A stretch of DNA of 64,000 nt. Origin: Bacteroidota bacterium (GTDB taxonomy: Bacteria > Bacteroidota > Bacteroidia > AKYH767-A > OLB10). A program made the translations under genes and the position numbers. The notes beneath the pieces are model-generated. The model had not been told where the DNA came from. It ran no database searches and saw only the letters and a list, made by a program, of their open reading frames with translations. Below, piece after piece: positions 39,087 to 47,356 of the stretch. Location: positions 1 to 64,000 of the forward strand of contig JADKFA010000007.1 in the NCBI GenBank assembly GCA_016717725.1, written 5' to 3'. Numbering within the stretch: the stretch's first letter is position 1; each line of letters begins with the position of its first letter.

Positions 39087-39633
39087 AAGTTTATTATTAG
39101 GGTGGAGTAAGATTATTTTAGATGTATTTCTTTTTTAAGAGAAGTGATTTTTAAATAGGTTTTTATTAATTTATTGCAATTATTTACAACCACAATTATT
39201 TACTGCAACTATGATACAAAGGTGGACCCAAATGCTTGTAAAAAAGTTATATAATACTTGGTAAATTTTACATAATTCACAGGTGCATGTCGATTAGACA
39301 TAAATTGGATCACTTGGTGAAAGATATTTAAATGTGCGTCCAAAGCCTTTTGTAGATAAATCCAACATTGGGTTCTTCAATTTTCTTTCAAAAGAGAAAT
39401 GGCTTTAATCAGATGAATTTTTTCAGTGAATTGTTGGTCACGAACCCGAAAAGTATACGTTCGCTATGATCCAGATATTTATAAGGGAATTAATAATCCT
39501 TTACAATTGAATTTGAAAATGTTTGTCGATCTCTATGAAAAGAGCTGTTAACTTTAAAGTGTTATTCGAATTTATTTAGATTATTAGATGTGTGAATTTT
39601 ATATTTCAAGAATAATATACAGTACAAAAAAAA
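39087..39633. other. Intergenic region with a possible gene remnant
   Basis: No complete gene is seen in about 550 bases. Around 39443-39550 on the plus strand a 36-residue open stretch without a start reads RKVYVRYDPDIYKGINN and continues to TAA. VYVRYDP vaguely recalls the C-terminal domain of Mu-like transposases, but the match is too short to rely on. The rest is AT-rich with no hairpins beyond the terminator at its right end. Confidence 0.45.
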
Positions 39634-39660
39634 GGAAGCTGTCTCATCGAGACAGCTTCC
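39634..39660 (-). terminator. Strong bidirectional terminator
   Basis: A perfect 12-bp stem (GGAAGCTGTCTC / GAGACAGCTTCC) with a 3-base loop is flanked by eight A on the left and five T on the right. On the minus strand it ends transcription of the T9SS gene whose stop is 28 bp away. Confidence 0.9.
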
Positions 39661-39687
39661 TTTTTAATAAGTAATCTGTTTAATAAA

Positions 39688-41525
39688 TTATTTAGTCACT
39701 TGTAATTTTCTGCTGAATTCTTTGTTGTTTATTACAAAACGTACTGTATATAATCCTGTTTGGATCTTAGAAAGATTAACTTCTAATTGACCATTTTGAA
39801 TTGTCATTTGCTCACTTGATACTAATGAACCTTTGATATCGTACATCTGCACAACCATCTTACCTTGACCTAAAACAGCAGCATCAATAACGATAGTAGC
39901 TTTGTCGCGAGCAGGATTTGGGAAGAATTGTCCTATTCCATCTTCAGCATTAACATCAGCAATACCTACACCAACACGGGAGATTGTTGCACGAATCATT
40001 AAGTCTTCAATTTGACCAGAACGGTAATCTGACATTGTACCACCTAAGATTTCGAATGTACGGTTACTGAAAGGAGCAACTTGATTTTGTCCCAATGCAA
40101 CTTGGTCACCATTCATATTCCAGCTAATATAAAAACCACCACTATCAATTCGGATAGGTTGAGTAAATGTTGTGTTAACAAATGCTGCTGGTGTAAAACC
40201 TGGCGCAACATTAATTGAATCTAATAATGTTCCAGCAGTATTGTTTGGACCGTTATCAGCAAATACTTTAATATGATATCCAACAGATAATAGATCTTCA
40301 ACTATATACATAGAAGTTTTTGTGAGGTCACAAGGATAGAAAGGAGGAATGAAGTAGTTAGCACAGCCACCGTTTCCACCGCTCCAAGAAATTCCACCAG
40401 CTGCAGCAGTTCCATTGTCATAAACTAGGTTAATATCTACTACAGTAGTATCCACAACTTGTAATTCTTGTGTTTTACCATCATTTCCTGCAAATGCATC
40501 ACCACCTAAGGTAGTTGTATTGATAAAACGGAATGTACCCGCATTAACTGGAATGAATGGATTAGCAAAATTGATTAATTGAGTTTGGCTAGGTTGTAAC
40601 GTATCGGTTGTAAAAGTATTTGAAACCTGAACTGAATTATTTGCAGCTCTTACAAGTCCAGAAACGTTAAATGGATTTAATACAGTGTTACCCGCATTCA
40701 CAACTTGTGAACTAAGTAAATGCGCACCCGTAGCGTTTTTAGAAATAAATACAGCACCGGTAACTTCATTGTCCGCATATAAAGAAGCAGCATCATTAAT
40801 TAAAAGAGTAGTAGATGCTGGTGGGTAGAATTTTATAGCATAGGTAGTTGCAGGGAAAATGTCAAAGTAAGGATTTAAACCATCATTACCAGATCCATTT
40901 TCAATTCCAACACATACAAATCCAGCAATTGTACTATTCAAACCAGTTTGAGTCTTGTACTGGTAAGTGATTGAACTGTCGTTGTAATCTAAGATAATTT
41001 GGAAGGTGTTATTTCCATCATAAGGAGGAGTTTGATTTACCCAGAAAGGTACACTGTCAAATGTTACCACAACTGAATCTAATCCAGGACTCGTCCATTT
41101 CCAACATTTACCAGCATTTTGAGCAGCTGGTAATGGAGCATTGTCAAAATTTAAATCTGACATTAATGCTGCACAGAAATTGTTTTTAGCATCAGGAGTT
41201 GGAATTACAGGGAAAGCTGGTGCAAACGTTGTATTCGGGTTGAATACGATGTACCCATTAGATCCTATCCAAAAACGATCTACTGTATACCAGTAATATT
41301 GGAAGGGAGCAGGAAGTGAGAAGGGCCAACTGCATTATCATCAGATAAACCCGTAACTAGTTCTGCACTGGGATTAGATGGGAGATCAATCCAATTGAAA
41401 GTTGGTCCGTTTGGATCATTACTGTCTCTCCAAACATTTCCATAAGCATCAGGTCCACCTGAAGTTTGTGCGTAAAGTCCGATAGTCGATGCTAAGCAGA
41501 CTACTAATAGTAAAATTTTTTTCAT
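39688..41525 (-). CDS. Secreted protein with T9SS type A sorting domain (frameshifted)
   Basis: Reconstructed length is 612 residues. The signal peptide is MKKILLLVVCLASTIGLYAQ. After SGGPDAYGNVWRDSNDPNG comes a beta-sandwich-rich middle of jelly-roll type, with FQIILDYNDSSITYQYKTQ and YHIKVFADNGPNNTAGTLLD. The C-terminal 75 residues are a T9SS sorting domain (GQFFPNPARDKATIVID, GLYTVRFVINNKEFSRKLQV). One break lies at 41314-41315: AA read as AAA gives GPSHFPAPFQYYWYTVDRFW. The start ATG 41525 follows a signal-peptide reading with no better alternative. It is a single gene ending in a strong terminator; the function is unknown. Confidence 0.85.
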
Positions 41526-41691
41526 ATTGTTTTATGTTTTTTTGGTTTCTAAGTTGATCGACTAAATTAGAAAATTATGAGGTAAAGTGGTTGTAAAAAG
41601 AGGTAATTTCTAAAGAAAAATATTTTTTGAGAATTTTGTATTTGTAAAGCATTGATTATAAGTAATTTTAAAAAATATTTCATTTGTTAAA
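41526..41691. other. Intergenic region, nothing recognised
   Basis: These 166 AT-rich bases carry the leader of the T9SS gene and the 3' flank of the ZIP gene. No TAnnTTTG box or hairpin is clear. Confidence 0.4.
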
Positions 41692-42432
41692 TTACAGGCC
41701 AAAACTGAAAATTCCAATCAATCCACCAGTCGTTATCGCCAGCAATTTGTAAATGTTGAAGCGATGGTCGCTTCCTGATTCAAATAATATAGTGGTACTG
41801 ATATGTAAAAAGATGCCAATTACAAGCGCCATAATGTTGTTATAGTAATTTTCAAAATTTCCTAGTGCTTGTTCTTGGAAAAGAATTCCTAATAAAGCAC
41901 CCAGTGGAGCCATGGATGCAAAAATTGCTAAATAAATAAATGTTTTGGCTTTTGATACCCCCGAGGCAATCAACATACTCACTAATGCAAAGGCTACTGG
42001 AATATGATGTAAAATGATTCCATAAAGTAAACTATGTCCATGACTATGATCATGCGTCGCACTTAATTCGGAAACCGTTGCTAATGGCATTCCCTCTAAA
42101 AAACTGTGCAAGGAAAGGCTAATCATCATCGTTAATGGAAAGGCGCCATGATGATGCGCGTGTACATGAATATGTCCATGTTCTATTCCTTCTGAAAATA
42201 ATTCTAAAACAATTTGCAAAAAGAATCCAAGCATGATCCATATGCCAATGGATGCACCACTGTTTTTATAAACTTCCGGCATTAAATGTAATACGCTAAT
42301 TGCAAATAGAAAGGCTCCAGAAAAAGAAAGAAGTAATTTTAAAAAGTTTTTAGATGGATTTTTTATAAAAAAGTAAACGCCACCGCTGAGAATAACTGTG
42401 GCAAATAACAGAAATAGATCGAAGTAATTCAT
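41692..42432 (-). CDS. ZIP-family metal transporter
   Basis: The 246-residue inner-membrane protein has about eight hydrophobic helices. A His-rich loop EHGHIHVHAHHHG (about residues 83-95) lies between helices 3 and 4. The metal-path motifs follow: LSLHSFLEGMPLA in helix 4 and LHHIPVAFALVSMLIASGVS in helix 5, with a second His loop DHSHGHS between them. ZIP proteins import Zn2+, Fe2+ or Mn2+. It begins 1 bp after the stop of the upstream methyltransferase gene, so the two form an operon. Substrate cannot be decided from sequence. Confidence 0.93.
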   Translation of the reverse strand: MNYFDLFLLFATVILSGGVYFFIKNPSKNFLKLLLSFSGAFLFAISVLHLMPEVYKNSGASIGIWIMLGFFLQIVLELFSEGIEHGHIHVHAHHHGAFPLTMMISLSLHSFLEGMPLATVSELSATHDHSHGHSLLYGIILHHIPVAFALVSMLIASGVSKAKTFIYLAIFASMAPLGALLGILFQEQALGNFENYYNNIMALVIGIFLHISTTILFESGSDHRFNIYKLLAITTGGLIGIFSFGL

Positions 42433-42433
42433 G

Positions 42434-43168
42434 TTATAGTTTTCTTGTTACAAAGATGAGTCTTTTTGATTGATCTAAATTAAAATGATGAAGAGAATAA
42501 TCTCCATATATCTCTAATACATTAAGTCCAGCCTTTGCAAAAAATCGCAAGAAATCTTCTGGATACAGCAATCGAACCTCCTCTGTAAATTGAAAGGCTT
42601 TTCCTTGGTCTTCAAATGAAATATTTTTCACAATTTTCTCCGCTTCAATTTTTTTGCTGATTTGAAATTGAATTCCATCCACCTCCTTGGTTTGGTTCGA
42701 CACGATGTGTTTTTCAGCATAATGTGAATTTAAGTAATCAAGGATAAAATATCCACCCGACTGCAAGTTTTTTGCTGTTGATTGTATCACTAATTCGTTT
42801 TCATGCTCTCGTTCAAAATAACCAAAGCTTGTAAATAGATTAAATACTGCATCAAAATAATTTGTGCGTAATACTCTTCTCATATCATGTTTGAAAAATT
42901 GCAGATGATCATTTTCAAATTTTTTGCAATGTAAAATATTTTCTTCTGATAAGTCTGCTCCAATTACATCATAACCGCATTGATTTAGATAAATGGAGTG
43001 CCGTCCTTTTCCACAAGCCAAATCCAATACTCTGCTCGATTTTGGAAGATGAATGCGTGTCAATAAAAGATCGAGAAAATCTTGGGCCTCTTTGTCGTTT
43101 CGATTTTTATAAAGGAGATGGTAGTAAGGGGAGTTAAACCAGGATTCAAACCAACTTTCAACTTTCAT
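42434..43168 (-). CDS. Class I SAM-dependent methyltransferase
   Basis: This 244-residue soluble protein has a Rossmann-like methyltransferase fold. Motif I is SRVLDLACGKGRHSIYL, motif II VIGADLSEENI, and motif III-IV FDAVFNLFTSFGYF. The C-terminal part (LLYPEDFLRFFAKAGLNVLE) is like that of the small-molecule methyltransferases in this group. The substrate is unknown. It is the first gene of a two-gene operon with the ZIP transporter. Confidence 0.88.
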   Translation of the reverse strand: MKVESWFESWFNSPYYHLLYKNRNDKEAQDFLDLLLTRIHLPKSSRVLDLACGKGRHSIYLNQCGYDVIGADLSEENILHCKKFENDHLQFFKHDMRRVLRTNYFDAVFNLFTSFGYFEREHENELVIQSTAKNLQSGGYFILDYLNSHYAEKHIVSNQTKEVDGIQFQISKKIEAEKIVKNISFEDQGKAFQFTEEVRLLYPEDFLRFFAKAGLNVLEIYGDYSLHHFNLDQSKRLIFVTRKL

Positions 43169-43417
43169 TTCTTTGTATTGATTTTAAATTCACCAATTTA
43201 ACTTTGACCACTTTTTTTAAGTCTAATCCAAGCTTTAAATATACTAGTTTTTTGTTAATGAGTCTATTAAGTGCTGTAATAAATAACTAGATTATTGGAT
43301 TTTGATTTGCAAATTTATGGTTTTTAGGTATCGGTAGGTGATCATGGGTTGAGATATCTTTTTTAATGAGTTACTAACTCTTTTCTCTTTTCGCTTAAAA
43401 GGATGGAATATTCGGTT
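43169..43417. other. Divergent intergenic region
   Basis: About 250 bases separate the leftward methyltransferase gene and the rightward corA gene. Apart from the corA -7 box at the right end I see only AT-rich sequence. Confidence 0.45.
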
Positions 43418-43425
43418 TATTTTTG
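43418..43425 (+). promoter_or_regulatory. -7 box TATTTTTG before corA
   Basis: A perfect TAnnTTTG box directly precedes ATG 43426. Transcription would begin near 43430-43432, so I place the translation start at the next ATG, 43432, with essentially no leader. Confidence 0.55.
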
Positions 43426-43431
43426 ATGCCA

Positions 43432-44571
43432 ATGAGTAAGTTGAAACGAAAAGGTTTTTTCCCGCAAAGTTTGAAGGTATGGAAGCATAAGCGAACCTCT
43501 CCAGGTGCCGCTCCTGGTGCCATCAATTTGGCAGAAGATGCTATTGCTCCAGTTCTCCACGTGACCTCCTATAATACCGAATTATTATTCGAGATGCCTT
43601 TCGATAGTCTTGATCAAGTTCAAGAGCGAATCGAAAAGTATCCAGAAATGATTCATTGGGTAGAACTAAAAGGCTTTGGCGATCGAAGTTTATTGGAAAG
43701 ATTTTGTTATGAATTTAACATCCATCGTCTAGAAATGGAAGATGTGATCAATACCTATCAACGTCCTAAATTGGAGGAATTCGATGATCACTTGTTTATT
43801 GTCACTCGTTTGCTGAAGATGAATGAGGGCACCTTGCAAAACGATCAGCTTTCATTGTTTGTTAAGGATAATGTTGTGATCACGATTCAAGAATATTATG
43901 ACGATTATTTTGAAGCTATTCGTACTCGTATTCGAAGTGGCAAAGGGCATTTGCGTTCTTCTTCATCCGATTATCTTTCGTATACTTTATTGGATTCTAT
44001 TGTCGATACCTATTTCCCATTACTCGAAGTGCTCGGTGAACGGTTGGATGAATTGGAGGATGAACTTTTTACTAAACCCACTCGGAGTTCACTGCAAAGA
44101 ATTCAACAAATTAAAAGAGAACTTATCGTCCTTCGTCGTTCCGTTTTTGCAGAAAGAGATAAAGTGAATGATATTTTGAGAAGCACTTCTGGATTTATCT
44201 CCGATCAAACGAAATTGTATTTTAGAGACACTTATGATCATACCATTCAAGTAATGGATTTGGTAGAGAGTTATAAAGAGATTACCGCCTCACTGATGGA
44301 TATTTATTTATCAAGTGTAAGTAATAAACTAAATTCTGTGATGAAAGTGTTGGCGGTTATTTCAACCATCTTCATTCCGTTAACGTTTATCGTGGGAGTA
44401 TATGGAATGAATTTTCCAAATGCAGATCCTGAAACAGGTGAAAAACTTCCACTGAATATGCCTGAGTTGTATTCACCTTATGGTTATGTAGGCGTGATGT
44501 TGTTTATGCTCATTCTGGTTTTAATTCAGTTGTATGTTTTTTGGCGTAAAGGATGGATGGATAAAACCTGA
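43432..44571 (+). CDS. corA: Magnesium/cobalt transporter CorA
   Basis: The 379-residue protein has the CorA layout: a long cytoplasmic N-terminal domain with an acidic/helical funnel (RIQQIKRELIVLRRSVFAER) and two C-terminal membrane helices. The first (LAVISTIFIPLTFIVGVYGM) ends in the signature YGMNFPN, and the second (GYVGVMLFMLILVLIQLYVF) leads to a basic tail. CorA forms pentameric Mg2+ channels in the inner membrane. I chose ATG 43432 because the earlier ATG lies at the promoter box. The stop is 1 bp before the priA start, so the two are co-transcribed. Confidence 0.95.
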   Translation: MSKLKRKGFFPQSLKVWKHKRTSPGAAPGAINLAEDAIAPVLHVTSYNTELLFEMPFDSLDQVQERIEKYPEMIHWVELKGFGDRSLLERFCYEFNIHRLEMEDVINTYQRPKLEEFDDHLFIVTRLLKMNEGTLQNDQLSLFVKDNVVITIQEYYDDYFEAIRTRIRSGKGHLRSSSSDYLSYTLLDSIVDTYFPLLEVLGERLDELEDELFTKPTRSSLQRIQQIKRELIVLRRSVFAERDKVNDILRSTSGFISDQTKLYFRDTYDHTIQVMDLVESYKEITASLMDIYLSSVSNKLNSVMKVLAVISTIFIPLTFIVGVYGMNFPNADPETGEKLPLNMPELYSPYGYVGVMLFMLILVLIQLYVFWRKGWMDKT

Positions 44572-44572
44572 G

Positions 44573-47056
44573 ATGATGGAAGCCCAGAAGAGATGGTTTG
44601 TTAATGTGATTTTACCTTTGCCTTTACCCGATTTGTTCACGTACGAAGTGCCGGAAGAATTAAGGGAGGGTATTACACCAGGAGTTCGTGTGGTAGTGCA
44701 ATTTGGAAAACAAAAAGTGTATTCTGCTCTCGTTTTTGAATGTCATCATCAAGCGCCACTGCAGTATTCTGTAAAGGAAGTGTTGGCGGTTTTAGATGAG
44801 CTTCCTGTAGTCACCCAGCAACAATTTAAACTGTGGAAATGGATGTCAGAATACTACCAATGCGCCATGGGTGAGGTGATGCTTGCTGCATTACCATCGG
44901 CTCTGCGCTTGGAAAGTGAATCGAAAATTTCACGTAATCCTTCTTTTAATCATGATACTTCAACACTTACCGATCATGAATATGTGGTGTATGAAGCATT
45001 GGAATTAAAAGAAGAATTAACACTGAAAGAAGTAAGTAAAATTTTGTCGCTGAAGTATGTTCTTCCCGTAGTGAGAAGTATGGTGAATAAAAATGTACTA
45101 TTGGTGCATGAGGAAGTGGAAGAAAGAGTGAAGCCTCGTTTTGTGGATGTGATTTCGTTGAATGAATTGGATTTTCCGGAAGATGTACTTGGAGAGTTGA
45201 TGAATAAGTTGGAGAAGAAAGCACCAAAGCAAAGCGATCTCATCCTCACCTTTTTGCATTTGAGTAAGGAGATGGATGAAAAGTCAATTTCAAAATCTCT
45301 CTTGTTAAAGAAATCTGGAAGCAACGCTACTGCATTAAACGCACTTCTTAAGAAGGGTGTACTGGTATCCGAAAGGAAACAGGAAGATCGAATTCAAGCG
45401 TATACAGGTAAGTTGATTCCGCCGCTTGTGTTGAATCCATATCAAGAGAAAGCTTTGTTAGACACAGAACTCACTTTTGAGAATGGAAAAGTCGGTCTCT
45501 TGCATGGCGTAACTTCTTCAGGAAAAACGGAATTGTATGTTCATCTGATTCGAAAAAAACTTGATGAAGGTAAGCAAGTTTTGTATTTGTTGCCTGAAAT
45601 TGCATTAACTACTCAGTTGATCACTCGAATGCAAAAACATTTTGGAGATCGATTGCTGGTTTATCATTCACGATTTAATGAACAGGAAAGGGTAGAGGTA
45701 TGGAATAAATTGTTGGCTGATAATTTGACCGGCTCGTCATCTTCGTTTATGGTGATTGGTGCTCGTTCTTCTGTTTTTTTACCGATGCAAAAGTTAGGGT
45801 TAACCATGGTGGATGAAGAGCATGATCAATCGTATAAACAAGTTGATCCTACACCTCGATATAATGCCAGAGACGCAGCCATTGTCATGTCGGCTTATCA
45901 AGATGCCTCTGTTTTATTAGGAACCGCAACGCCAAGTATGGAGTCCTACTTTAATGCGTTGTCAGGAAAGTTTGATTTGATAACCTTAGATCGACGTCAC
46001 GCTGAGTTGGAAATGCCCTTGGTGAGTATTGTGGATATGAAATTAGCCCGCAATAAAAAACAAGTAAGCGGAAATTTTTCTCACGCACTGCTCGATGAAT
46101 TGAAATTGATTTTAAACGAGAAGCAACAAGCCATTCTGTTTCAAAACAGAAGAGGATTTGCTCCGTATCTTGAATGTAACGCATGTTCATGGACACCACT
46201 TTGTACTAATTGTGATGTCAGCTTAACCTATCATAAGTTTAAGAATGAAATTCGCTGTCACTACTGTGGATATGTACAAGCACCACCGCAAAAATGTTTG
46301 CAATGTGGTGATCAAGATATTCGAATGAAAGGTTTCGGTACAGAACGGATCGTGGAAGATTTGCAACTCATTTTACCCGATGCGAATATTGCCCGACTCG
46401 ATTATGATACGACACGTTCAAAATCGGGTTATCATCAAATTATTTCTTCTTTTGAAGAAGGGAAGATTGATATTTTAGTGGGGACACAAATGATTACGAA
46501 AGGACTTGATTTTGATCGCGTGCAGTTGGTGGGAGTATTGAATGCAGATTCAATTTTACATTATCCAGAATTTCGTGCTCATGAAAGAGGATTTCAATTG
46601 CTAAGTCAGGTGAGCGGTCGAGCAGGTAGAAAAATGCACGGAAAGGTTTTAATTCAAGCCTACAATGTAGAATCTCCTGTACTTTCTTATGTGCTGAATC
46701 ATGATTTTAAAGGATTTTATATGCATGAATTGAAGGAACGATTTCGATTTTTTTACCCGCCTTATTGTCGTCTGATTGAAATACGATTAAAGCATCGGGA
46801 TGAAAAAAAAGCCGATCAATTATCAAAAGAACTTACTGCAGAATTAAAAAAAATGTTTGCAAATAGAGTCTTGGGTCCTACCATTCCATACGTTAACCGA
46901 GTACGGAATTTTTATTTACGTCAATTGCTAATAAAATTAGAGAAAACCATCAGCGTAAATGAAGTCAAAAAAAGTTTACAAACTGCTCTCGAAGAATTCA
47001 AAAAACGTCCCGAAAACCGACAATTAATTATTCAAGTAGATGTGGATCCTTTATAA
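44573..47056 (+). CDS. priA: Primosomal protein N' (replication-restart helicase PriA)
   Basis: The 827-residue helicase restarts stalled replication forks. It shows the N-terminal DNA-binding domain (VNVILPLPLPDLFTYEVPEE), Walker A GVTSSGKTELYV, DEEHDQSYKQ, and TATPSMES. Eight zinc-binding Cys lie in CNACSWTPLCTNC, CHYCG and CLQCGD. The helicase C-terminal motifs follow (VGTQMITKGLDFD, SQVSGRAGRKMHGK). The length is typical for Bacteroidota PriA. I start at ATG 44573, one base after the corA stop, although ATG 44576 is equally possible. It is intact. Confidence 0.97.
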   Translation: MMEAQKRWFVNVILPLPLPDLFTYEVPEELREGITPGVRVVVQFGKQKVYSALVFECHHQAPLQYSVKEVLAVLDELPVVTQQQFKLWKWMSEYYQCAMGEVMLAALPSALRLESESKISRNPSFNHDTSTLTDHEYVVYEALELKEELTLKEVSKILSLKYVLPVVRSMVNKNVLLVHEEVEERVKPRFVDVISLNELDFPEDVLGELMNKLEKKAPKQSDLILTFLHLSKEMDEKSISKSLLLKKSGSNATALNALLKKGVLVSERKQEDRIQAYTGKLIPPLVLNPYQEKALLDTELTFENGKVGLLHGVTSSGKTELYVHLIRKKLDEGKQVLYLLPEIALTTQLITRMQKHFGDRLLVYHSRFNEQERVEVWNKLLADNLTGSSSSFMVIGARSSVFLPMQKLGLTMVDEEHDQSYKQVDPTPRYNARDAAIVMSAYQDASVLLGTATPSMESYFNALSGKFDLITLDRRHAELEMPLVSIVDMKLARNKKQVSGNFSHALLDELKLILNEKQQAILFQNRRGFAPYLECNACSWTPLCTNCDVSLTYHKFKNEIRCHYCGYVQAPPQKCLQCGDQDIRMKGFGTERIVEDLQLILPDANIARLDYDTTRSKSGYHQIISSFEEGKIDILVGTQMITKGLDFDRVQLVGVLNADSILHYPEFRAHERGFQLLSQVSGRAGRKMHGKVLIQAYNVESPVLSYVLNHDFKGFYMHELKERFRFFYPPYCRLIEIRLKHRDEKKADQLSKELTAELKKMFANRVLGPTIPYVNRVRNFYLRQLLIKLEKTISVNEVKKSLQTALEEFKKRPENRQLIIQVDVDPL

Positions 47057-47132
47057 GCTGCTAGCTGTCTTTCGAAATATATGGTTTATTACATTGATCT
47101 AAATTTTGATGGGCCACTGATTTATTAAGATG

Positions 47133-47156
47133 ATAGCGAGGCTTCGCTATGATTTT
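47133..47156 (+). terminator. Possible terminator / dispersed palindrome
   Basis: The stem ATAGCGA / TCGCTAT with loop GGCT is followed by GATTTTTT, 77 bp past the priA stop. It is also a member of the dispersed TCGCGA-type palindrome family, so it may serve both roles. Confidence 0.5.
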
Positions 47157-47218
47157 TTATGATTAATCTTATTTCCTTAATACTTTAATTTCATTTTCGG
47201 GTATTTGCGGTTTCGCGT

Positions 47219-47257
47219 ATTCGTAATTCGTATATTCGTATCAATTCGTAATTCGTA
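47219..47257. repeat. ATTCGTA heptad tract
   Basis: Five exact ATTCGTA units: two adjacent, one after a single T, then TCA and two more adjacent. Similar ATTCGTA words occur at 36280-36303. Confidence 0.8.
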
Positions 47258-47324
47258 ACCAACTAGTATTTCAATATTTTTCCTTGACTCTTTCTTTCTC
47301 ACCAATTGCAAAGCGCAGCAATTT

Positions 47325-47356
47325 ACCAATTTACCAATTTGCCAACTCGCCAATTT
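47325..47356. repeat. Octad tract ACCAATTT/GCCAATTT
   Basis: Four units of 8 bases: ACCAATTT twice, GCCAACTC and GCCAATTT. The last unit includes two bases of the leftward receptor's stop codon (47355-47357). Confidence 0.75.

Larger units (their letters stand above)
47057..47354. other. Convergent intergenic region with repeats
   Basis: The 298 bases between priA and the TonB receptor gene hold no gene. They carry a TAGCGA palindrome with a T run, five ATTCGTA heptads (47219-47257) and ACCAATTT-type octads (47325-47356) that reach into the receptor's stop codon. Confidence 0.75.
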
